In this document: positions 55,848 through 64,000 of the stretch, piece after piece | How positions within the stretch are numbered: the first letter of the stretch is position 1 | Layout of the letters: the number at the start of each line of letters is the position of its first letter | Source of the DNA: Gracilaria domingensis | Lineage: Eukaryota; Rhodophyta; Florideophyceae; Gracilariales; Gracilariaceae | Assembly (NCBI GenBank): GCA_022539475.1 | Contig: VCMS01000046.1 | Location: forward strand, 81,609 to 145,608 | Direction: 5' to 3' | DNA length: 64,000 nt | Program-made: the position numbers and the translations under genes | Notes under the pieces: model-generated | The model's input: the letters and a program-made list of their open reading frames with translations, nothing else | Database searches by the model: none | Told to the model about the DNA's origin: nothing

Positions 55848-57200
55848 CCCTCCGTCCTGCCCCACCCCCATCGAGGCCTTACAGACCTCCCGATACAGTC
55901 GGACTCGCCGACTGTGTCGGAACATGATCGCCAACATGACACCCCCGTTTATGTCCCATCGCTGGGTTCACCTCCCCGCGATGCGGGGCATTCAAGTACT
56001 CCCCACGCCGCTCCATCTAAGGAGGCGGAGGAGGTTATCAGCCCTGCCGAGAGTTCCATGCCGACGTCGCGTCGTGAGGATAACCGTGAAGCACGGACTG
56101 TACGGAGCTCTCCGGATGTTCCAGCCTGTGGGTGGGCTTCGCCTCCGCAACGCCCGCTTGCTCGCCAGACAAACAGCCCCGTTGCCGGGAAGTCTACACC
56201 GTCGCCCTGTAAGAACACTCACGCAGAAGCGGATTCGGTTAAGTCAACAGAGCCTCGTGGTCTACCAGCCGCGCCGGGTAACGCGAAGTTGAAGGATGCC
56301 GTTGGCAGCGAGCCGACGTCGTCGGAACGAAGCCCAACTACGGAAAGCGCAGCGACATCGCGACCCACCGCGCAACGCGATGCAGAACAACCAGGAAGTC
56401 TGGGAAATCCTGCGGAGCAGGCACGAGATGAGGAAAGAGAAGTCCCGAGTGACTCGATGGAAACCGGCAGTACAGCCGTGGGAGTACCGGACACTGCGGG
56501 AAGAGTTCACGTCATGGACGGTACAGCACCAAATACTGGGCATGAAATATCGTCGCAAATGCAGCCGCGTGCAGAGATCGCGAGATCGGAAGCCACCGGC
56601 GGCGCCGATAACCCCGGTAACCCGGAAGTAACCGTTCAGGACGGAAATTCGAGCAAAGAAGCTCAAGGGCCAACGGCGCAGCGGTTGGAGGACACCTGTA
56701 GCAGGGACGCGATTCTCAGGAGGGAACTTGACAGCCAACCGTCGCTACATTCACGTGCACGCACGGTTGTAAAGCCACCCGAGGTGGAGCCTCCCGCCGC
56801 AATCGGTGAGCACGCAGCTCTGCCAACAACGCCGAAGCGGAAGGACCCACGCCGACTGGCGTAACGCAGCGACATTTTGAACTGCCCTCTACGGAGGAAA
56901 CAAGTCACGCAGAGCCAGGCGCTCGCTGTTACCCCCAGCACGAGAACCGCTCCCTCGCAAGGGTTGTCAGCCGATGAAGTAACCATAATACGGCAAGGCC
57001 GGCAGGTGTACGTTCAAGAGTACATCGTCGACCGAATTATCGGGCACTCCTGGGACCAAAACGGTATTTTACAATACCACGTCCGTTGGTACGGCTATGG
57101 CCCATCGTGAGATACTGACGAACCAATCGAGCACCTACCGCGCTCGAAGGTCGTACAGTACCACCGCAACGCGGGAACGGCCACACCAGTGACGCTGGAC
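55848..57200 (+). pseudogene. pol: G3 pol C-terminal tail and chromodomain
   Basis: Continues pol after the solo LTR: RPSVLPHPHRGLTDLP parallels SVLPQPNRGFADLP of G1. A ~330-residue Ser/Thr/Pro/Glu-rich tail runs to 56864. Then in another frame (56877 on) comes a chromodomain: VYVQEYIVDRIIG, ILQYHVRWYGYGPS-stop-DTDEPIEHLP. The consensus aromatic residue in DTWEP is Asp here, and a TGA precedes it. Chromodomains bind modified histone tails and direct integration. The frame fades by ~57200; 57200-57600 shows nothing clear. Confidence 0.75.
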
Positions 57201-57601
57201 AACGCCCAAGTGGGATAAGGTTGCCGTGGAAACGGATAGACATCATGTTGGTAACACGCGTCGTGCGACGTGAATTGAGCCCATACCACCTTGGTGGGAT
57301 GTCCACCGCATTGACGGTTCGACGGGCTCGCGCCGCTAGAACACCGATTTTCGGAAGGAAGGCTCATGCCTGAGGGTGTTTCATCCAGCTCGCTGGTAAC
57401 GGCATTACCGCTACACCATGAGCATGGTTTTTTCCCTCAGGAGGGTGCGTTTTTCGCAGCGCATCGCATCGAATTAGCCGAGTGTGCCGGTAAAGAAGGA
57501 AGACACCGTCGAAGACGTGTATGAAGCAAAGGATCTTTTACCTCAAGGCTATACTACTGTGAACAGGTAATTACCCACGCATGGGGAAGCTCGGCTCCCA
57601 A

Positions 57602-59564
57602 TTATTGACCGTCTCCATTGCCCGCATTCTGAGAAGGCATACCGCCGAGGCGTTGAGCTAAGGCGTCTGCCATAGCGGTGACGTCACCAGAGGCTGCGCT
57701 TGCACCTAGGCCCGCGCCACGGAGAAAGCGAGCAATAATCGTGCCTTCGTTGACACCCGAAAGCGGGGGATAAGGCGCAGCAGCGGCAGCCGCAGGAGCC
57801 GGCTGAGCTAGAATCGGAACCGTTGTGGGTACCGGAATGGGAACCGGAGCAGGATCGACGAAGTCAGCCGCGAAGGCGGAGCCGACAACCGGAGCAGGGC
57901 CGGCGCTCTCCCACACAGGGGTTGCGTTGACTTCTTCGATCATCTCGACGTCGTCGCCTCCCGTGTTCTCGGGGTGATTGTCCACCATTGGATCTCCCGA
58001 GGAACTCTCGGTAATACTCATCAGAGTTCACGAATCCAGTTGGGTGATCGGCCGGCACGCGCCGGGGAGCAGAACGGAGCTCACCCGCTTCCTCAGCGGT
58101 AATCTCTCGATAATCCCACCGGTCGAAGAAGACAAAATCGCCCGCGAGAGCGGTATTTCTTCCCAAACCCGGGCCGTAACCACCCGAGTCCGTGGAATCA
58201 CCGCGACCACTCTGAGACAGAGGCACTTCGGTCCAGTCGAGACTATCGATATAATCGAGAAGGCTCAACACCTAGTCGTTGTTTGCACGACCCCCGAGAG
58301 GGACTTCCAAGTCCAAATTTTGGGTGGCCGCCCGTACGTGGGGAGGGATGAACCACAGTCGATACTGGTCGTATGCCTCAGCGAGGATAAATGCCGCGGT
58401 GCGGACAGCCCACTCGGTGACGACAACCGACCACAACCCAGTTCTGGGATCCTTGAGCAGGTATGACCCTAAGTAGGTGAATACCGAGGGCAACTCGATG
58501 TAGCACTCCGGCATGCCTCGAGGTAGCTCCACCACTCTGGTATAGGAACATACCGACCCTGTCGGTGCGCCGCCGCGATGTGGCGGATTTCAACGTTCTG
58601 ATACGGAGCGAAATACCCAAGTTGGGACCGAGACCGCCTCTCATGGCGGATGAAGTTCTGAAGGAAGTTGGAACGCCAGCGGCGCGGAAGATATCGAAAC
58701 TCAGCCCGAAGAATCGGTCTTGTCCAGCATATGGCATCCTGCCGTGCAACGGGCATACCTCGGCAGGCGAAGGTTTCCAATTCCGCTAAGCGGTCGCAGT
58801 AACTGAGTTCCCCGCGGGTGCGGTAATAGGCCACGTCAAAGTCCATCCCCGGTGGGATTGGGAACTCGAAGGGCCCCCGGCCTTGCCGTTTGTAGGCCAC
58901 CCACACGAAGTTCGTGTGAGCCTCTTCCCGGGATTGCCGGTTTTCTCGGGCGACCTGATGAACAGGGATCGCGATTCGCGTACGCCAATCCCACGAAGTG
59001 GTCACCATCGCTGGGAGGTCCCCCGGAACGGTGTTGCGCTCGTCACCATACTCAGTAATGAGGATTTCGTTGAACACCGCAGTCGGGTGAAACCACGGCG
59101 CAAGCCGGAGAGGCCTCGCATGTCGCCGGTTTGCCGGGTTGAGCCCTACAAGGGAGTTGAAAGATGGACAGACCGCGCCCTGGTTGAAGCCGACGACGGG
59201 CGCCGCGAGAGCACCATGTTGCGCAGAAGACCCAGCCTCGTTGTTTTGGTACCCCGCGGACGGGCTGGAGCTCTGTTGAGGGAGTGGAACGGATCGGAAT
59301 CCGGTGAAGCCCCCTTAGGGGAATGGCGGTTGGTTCGGAGGCTGATTCGGTGGAACGCCACTCATAGTGAGGTCTAGTTCCGATGTCGGAGGAACGTTCA
59401 CCGCAGAAGCGAGAGCGCGTTCGGTACTCTGAGGAGGTAGGGCTGCTGCAAGAGCAGGGAGCACGTCTTTGACGGGAGAAGAAGAAGGACATACCGGAGG
59501 GCCGAAAAGCACTGCACTTATATCCTCTTGGCTCGGCGCCTTCTTGCCCTTGTCGAGGTTGCAT
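57602..59564 (-). pseudogene. G3 antisense accessory gene
   Basis: The best-preserved copy of the unknown gene. It starts ~20-30 bases inside the 3' LTR and runs toward pol. The main frame, readable from ~59554 to 58469, has one TAA at 59315-59317 and includes VFNEILITEYGDERNTVPGD, RTRIAIPVHQ, NFVWVAYKR, FEFPIPPG and RSNFLQNFIRHERRSR. A frameshift near 58530 leads to GSYLLKDPRTGLWSVVVTEW (to 58272, TAG), then in frame SLLDYIDSLDWTEVPL and GDFVFFDRWDYREI. A second frameshift near 57990 leads to a Pro/Ala-rich C-terminal part (VPIPVPTTVPILAQPAPAA) ending GNGDGQ. About 650 residues if intact. No known domain recognised. An antisense gene needs its own promoter, perhaps in the 3' LTR read backwards. 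Confidence 0.65.
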
Positions 59565-59572
59565 TAACGCCT

Positions 59573-59585
59573 AAGGAGGGGGAGA
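59573..59585 (+). promoter_or_regulatory. G3 polypurine tract
   Basis: AAGGAGGGGGAGA directly before the 3' LTR. Confidence 0.75.
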
Positions 59586-60324
59586 TGTAGTGCAACGCTC
59601 ATGTATGAGAAATTTTGCTAGACTTAGTCATAATTCCCGTTCACGGGTTTGCTTGGTACACACCAGTATATGACTAGTAGTAACTAGTGGTTGCCATCGA
59701 GATGGTTTGGACACGTGGGACACGGTGGAGCTAATCGGAGGTTGGCCACTACACGTGGGCGTTTGCCACTATTAGTGGGCTGTTTAGTTAATATTAGTTA
59801 TTAATCTTAGTGAGGACACTACTTAGTGCGACGGGGTCGCCGCCGTCGCACCAGTAAAGTGCCCCAACCAGGGTGATCCTGCTTCAAGGATCTTGGCTCT
59901 AGCCACTCTCGCCTTCGGCGGTGCACAACTCTTTATCGGAGGGACTCCCCGTTGTTACGGTGCGGGTATCCACCCTGCGTCCCCGCAGAACCCAACTTTG
60001 GGAGTGTTTCACCTTGGTTGTTCGTGTTCGACCCTGTATAGGGAATAACCCAGCGATACGCCGTTCCTCTCTTATATCTTTCTCTTTTCTCTCTCTTTCC
60101 CTTTCCCCACTCTGTGAGTTCGTCCCTCTTTTGAGGCTGCAACACTCACGTGTGCGTCACCCTTCCCTACTCAACTCTCAACGCCCCGTCTTGACGGTCT
60201 GGCCCCGGTCTTACACCCGGCTACTCGCGCCAGCCCAGAGAGGCTCTGTTCACTGGGTTGTACTCAGTAGAGGAAGATCCCGAACGCCTTCATGGTGTTT
60301 TCTGCTCGCAGGCATTGCACTACA
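59586..60324 (+). repeat. G3 3' LTR (739 bp)
   Basis: Copy of 48222-48960 with a modest number of substitutions. GCTAT follows at 60325-60329, which makes G3 (12103 bp) a complete insertion. Confidence 0.92.
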
Positions 60325-60329
60325 GCTAT
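60325..60329. repeat. G3 target-site duplication, right (GCTAT)
   Basis: Equals 48217-48221. Confidence 0.9.
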
Positions 60330-60334
60330 ATAAA
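60326..60334 (+). promoter_or_regulatory. TATA box-like site of the pogo-like gene
   Basis: CTATATAAA lies ~120 bases before the transposase ATG. G3 inserted within it; its duplication leaves the box intact on the right side but cuts off upstream sequence, which now ends at 48221. Confidence 0.45.
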
Positions 60335-60448
60335 CAAACTTTATCACAAGTCCTGCAATTCTTTGCTCAACGTCTGTAAACGTCTTGCACTTCTCCCTCT
60401 TGTCAACTGCAGACCTTGTTCTTTCCGTAATCAAATCTCGTCAAACAT

Positions 60449-62045
60449 GCCGGCCAAAAGCAAATGGTCCAAGGCCCTAAAGCCGTCGCGTCTTTGCAAA
60501 AAGTGCAAAATCGTCCACAAACGCTCGGAAAGCTGCTTCATGGTTAAGGCAATGCGCAGTCGTGTGACCCGAGAAATGCGCCACGCTGTGAATGCGGTCA
60601 ACAATGGAAGACTGTCGTATCATGAAGCAGCATGGCAGTTTCGTTTGCCAATGTCTTCAATTCATTGCTGGATCCACCGATTGAATCTGGTAAACACTCC
60701 TGTAAGGAGCAAAAGGTTTGCGTTAACCGATGTGGAGGTAGAACACATTGTTCAGGTCATCAACCACCACTCGCAGTCTTGTGCGTACATGACTCGTGAT
60801 GATCTCAAAGATGCAGTAAAGTTTCTTGCTGGTTCTTTCCCGCTTGAGCAACAGGAAAAGCTTCGCTTCAAAAACTTGCGCCCAGAAAACGATATGTGTA
60901 GTTCAGTCCAGAAACGCCACTCTCAACTGATCTTCTACAAGAAGGTATCAGTAATGGAATCCAAGCGCTTCATAGCCACAGATGCAGAAGTGCTGACGTC
61001 GCATCTCGCCAAGTTCGGCGCGCTTATTCAGCAATATAACATTGACCGATGCCGTCTTTTCAATCTTGATGAAATGATGACGCGACGGAAGCACTATCTG
61101 GCCGTTAATGAGATTTCTCAAGTCCAAGGGGCCAAGTTCAAGAACGTTTCCCGTATCACTTGTCTTGCCTGTGAATCTGCCGAATGTAAGACGATGGACC
61201 CTATGTTAATTTACAAGGGAACGAGGCTTCGTACAAAAACGTCAGAAGGCAACATTGAGGCAGCACTAATTCATTAATTCTTACCGCGAGGAGCATTAGT
61301 CACGGCGAGGCACGATGTCGCTGGTGTGGAGTCAAACAAATTTCCCGAATTGGCCAAGCATTTTGTTGCGAAGACAGAAGACGTTTGATCTAATGGTCGC
61401 CATGTGGTTCGGAGCCATAGTAGCTACCGCACCCATATGTCGCTCCAGGTATGCAAACTGTTCCGAACTAATAGGGTGGTAGCATACTTGCTACCGTCGA
61501 ATACCAGTGCCACAACTCAGCCATTGGACGTATCCGTCTTTACCGTTATGAAGTCGCAATTTCGTGAACTGCTTCTGTCCTATGTTCAAGACCTGTCTCT
61601 GTACGAGAGAACCCTGGATGTGTTTGGCATTTGCAAAATTATAACTTAGGCTTATGACCGAGTGATGACGGGCGCCAACATTCGAAGTGATTTTCCTAAG
61701 ACGAGTTTGAGTCTAGTGGATGAGTTGCAGTTGTTCGGTGAGTTCCGTCCTCGCAGCGCGAATAAATACAGGTAACGAGTTGGTGTTAATGAAATAGTGG
61801 AGATGATTTGTAACAAGCGCGTGCAGACTACCCAATAACTGCTTGAGACAGCCCGCGCAAGTACGAATGGGTTTCTGGACAGCAGTAAGGGCGTGGTGCT
61901 TACTTGTGACGCTGCCTTCGAGCTCATAAAGAGTCAAACGAAAAAGTTTCGTGCTCGCTATGCTGAAAAGAAGAAAAGGCAAGAAAAGAAGGAGGCATCA
62001 CAGCGGAAGGTTGAGGCGCAGCGTCGGGCAGCTAACGAGGCTTGA
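60449..62045 (+). pseudogene. pogo/Tc1-mariner-like transposase
   Basis: ATG at 60449 (MPAKSKWSKALKPSRLC) is preferred; the longer frame to 60258 runs into the G3 LTR. The N-terminal part has the helix-turn-helix of pogo/Tigger transposases (RHAVNAVNNGRLSYHEAAWQF...SSIHCWIHRL). The core has LFNLDEMMT (first catalytic Asp) and, after a stop at 61275-61277, a frame change and another stop near 61387, QPLDVSVFTVMKSQFRELL with the third catalytic Asp. The second Asp region reads SNGRHVVRSH where LDGHxSH is expected, so it is lost. A basic C-terminus (61960-62045) has KKKRQEKKEA. It would cut and move a pogo-type element; this copy is dead. Confidence 0.7.
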
Positions 62046-63314
62046 AAAAGTCAGGGAGCTTTGCGCTGTAGTCAGCAGTTCGTCGGCGGGGTCGCTGTTC
62101 CTCGTCCTTTGATTTTCTGTCGCCGTGTGGGGCACAATAGGGTTGCAGAGCGTTTGGAAGCTCAAAGCAGCGCTGCGTGGGTCGATAATGGCCAGAGAAA
62201 AGATTCTGGAGTTGTAGCGAATACTTCTATCTAATTATCTCGTTACTGCTCTTTTTGGATTTCACAAAGTGAGACTCTTGGTATACCAAAAGAGCTGAAT
62301 GCATGTTTTCTTTGATATTTTTCGTTCAAGATTTGAGCCTACAAAATCTACATTGACCCTCTTTTTGGTTTCTTTAGTAAACAAGCTCTATCTTTTTTGT
62401 TTCTGGCTTGTTTCGTGCCGTTTTAAGTTTGCTTGGTAGTGGAGACTGTCACGGTTCCGATGCTGTTGTTGGAATGGGTCACTGGAGTACGAGTATTGAG
62501 ATATAGGTCTTGCGAAGATCTGCTCAAGTTTTCAGCCTACCCGAAAGTAGATTATGACAAGACATGTAGAAATTGCGAACGTGTAACAAAAGAATTTAAA
62601 GTGAAAAAAAGTTGAATCTCCTAAAAATTAAAAGCAAATATGATAGAACCATTTTTTACGTGTCTTTCTCTCTCTCTGCGGGAAAATGATCAATTTTAAC
62701 ATTCTGAAACAGTAATTTGACAACTTACAAGCCGTAATTACTGTTCACTTTAATTCATTCATACTTTAACATTCAACACCAAGATGAACCTAACTTTTAT
62801 CATACACATGTGTAAATTATGTTCCATAGCTTTCAACAAAGAGGAGAGAGTTTTGTTTGAATTTCGTAGTTAGAGGAAAGCTGTTTATCATAAAGTTCCT
62901 GTTGAACAGAAAATAAAATATAAATATTTTCAAATCAACATAAATCAAGAACTTCGTAGAAAACAGGATTGTAGCTAAATCTCTGCGACCATGAATATAT
63001 GAAACAATTGTGGCGTACAGGAGAATTGTTCTGAACGGTTCTGTTGTAAAAAACGAATGAATGAGTTGCGCCTTTCTCAACCGGTTTTGCTTCGTCCTAG
63101 AAATTATATGTTACAATACTGCAAGGGTCAATAATAAAGACGGAAAAAGAAGTTAAGTTTAGACTCAAAAGTGTCTTTTTCAACTCTTAACCAATAAAAT
63201 CAAAACCGAAAATGTCACAAAGCCCAAGGACGTTAAGTCTGTCAAAAATGTAGGCTGGAGTGGATAAAAACGTAAGATAATGAATTCATTCGTGATATTT
63301 ACGGAAAGATCTGT
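62046..63314. other. AT-rich non-coding DNA
   Basis: 1.3 kb after the pogo-like gene. No gene supported. A CTCTGCGGGAAAATG motif near 62675 resembles the M1/M2 end motif. Confidence 0.45.
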
Positions 63315-64000
63315 CTACGAATTGAAAAGGGATTGCTCTTCTCCTAGTACAACGGCAGTAATATGCGCGACAGCATGAAAGCAAGAAACATGAAAAGAAA
63401 GTTTGTGACGAAAAACTTGTTTTAACACCTGGAATTGTTTCAATCGTCCCATGAGAGCTTCATGTCGAGCTCTAATTCGACATTGATTGTATCCAAATAA
63501 AAAGATCTTATCATCTGGATTAATGCATTTTTGGGCGGTATATGCATTATCGGCAAGCACAAACTCATTGGTTAGAAGAGCATGTTTCAATCCAGATTCA
63601 AAAATCTTATTGTCAGGATAACTGCCGCATGGAAATGGGTCATTTACCCATACAATCTTATCTTCAAATATGCTCAAACCGACTTCGTACCTAAGTCCCG
63701 CGCTCTTGAATTTGTGAGAGTACCAAATTGAGCTAAAAGGTTTGGGCTCGTAAATGGGACAATCTGTCGCATCCACGGATATGAAAATGACGTGTGTACT
63801 GTTATGAAGGTTCTGTAGACGTTGCTCCCATTTGATCTATTTTCCCACACGCTTTTTAGATTAGCATTTCATTTTACACTCATTAGCCTCAAATAAAAAT
63901 AACTTACTTCTTTTATGTCTCCAAGCAAACAGACGAACGTACGAACCCAAACACGTATTGTCTTCTCATCCGCATCCAGTATTGCAGACAACGTAGATTC
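63315..64000 (-). pseudogene. DDE transposase with intron, copy 4, 5' end beyond window
   Basis: Exon 1 (63908-64000 visible) reads STLSAILDADEKTIRVWVRTFVCLLGDIKE. Intron 63837-63907. Exon 2 (63315-63836) reads IKWEQRL... ISVDATDCPIYEPKPF, SHKFKSAGLRYEVGLS, WVNDPFPCGSYPDNKIF, FVLADNAYTAQKC, RARHEALMGRLKQFQVLKQV and HVSCFHAVAHITAVVL. No stop in the visible part, so it could be intact apart from DATD in place of the DGTD I would expect. Homologous throughout to 37186-37974. It is typed as a pseudogene only because both ends are unproven. ISL2EU/Harbinger-like family by motif order. Confidence 0.6.
63837..63907 (-). other. Spliceosomal intron in transposase copy 4 (71 nt)
   Basis: Minus strand GTAAGTTATTTTT... 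GGGAAAATAG. Joins KE|IKW in frame, the same phase and position as the intron at 37378-37449. Confidence 0.65.

Noticed and set aside
1-64000. CRISPR arrays, bacterial operons, rRNA genes
   Set aside because: No regular spaced repeats, no ribosome-binding-site pattern and no rRNA-like sequence seen; the content is eukaryotic transposons.

Overview
This is a eukaryotic window made almost wholly of transposable elements. I see no gene that I would defend as a host gene. The evidence for a eukaryote is several Ty3/gypsy LTR retrotransposons (two with a chromodomain visible after the integrase), PIF/Harbinger- or ISL2EU-like and pogo-like DNA transposase remnants, and short spliceosomal introns (55-72 nt, GTAAGT donors, AG acceptors). 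GC-rich retrotransposons sit in an AT-rich background that is itself made of older elements. My best guess is an alga, perhaps a red alga, but nothing here fixes the species.

Layout. (1) 25-7497, minus: gypsy element G1, running off the left edge: pol split by one stop, broken gag, primer binding site and LTR. (2) 7498-10320: the 3' end of an upstream element (G1u) that shares G1's LTR. It holds an accessory gene on the plus strand and a 1.07-kb 3' block. (3) 10330-15041: AT-rich DNA with GATATCC-rich sequence, a short direct repeat, a solo LTR of the G1 family (13423-14194) and the left half of an inverted-repeat element. (4) 15042-25989: tandem gypsy element G2, flanked by the duplication GACAA, with three LTR units. 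(5) 25990-38000: AT-rich DNA with hairpins, a Harbinger-type transposase pseudogene, a spliced possible partner gene, a GC-rich LTR-like block, a GCGCGC minisatellite, a second transposase pseudogene, an 827-bp inverted-repeat element and an intron-bearing transposase. (6) 38010-39490: the 3' end of a further gypsy element. (7) 39816-44900, minus: an old AT-rich gypsy element (G4), interrupted in gag by a 1966-bp insert. (8) 44900-48221: AT-rich DNA. (9) 48222-60324: gypsy element G3, complete, with identical-length 739-bp LTRs and the duplication GCTAT. It sits at the TATA box of a pogo-like transposase pseudogene (60449 onward). A 518-bp solo LTR is inserted in G3. (10) 63315-64000, minus: a second intron-bearing transposase.

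The most interesting signal is a gene family carried antisense between pol and the 3' LTR of the gypsy elements. It occurs five times (7531-9253, 15120-15532, 23753-25552, 38010-38898, 57602-59564), always reading away from the 3' LTR toward pol. All copies are broken and I do not recognise the product. Several nested insertions can be read exactly: removing the insert and one duplication restores the host element's reading frame (G4 gag, G3 pol) or brings an interrupted inverted-repeat element to the length of its intact relative.
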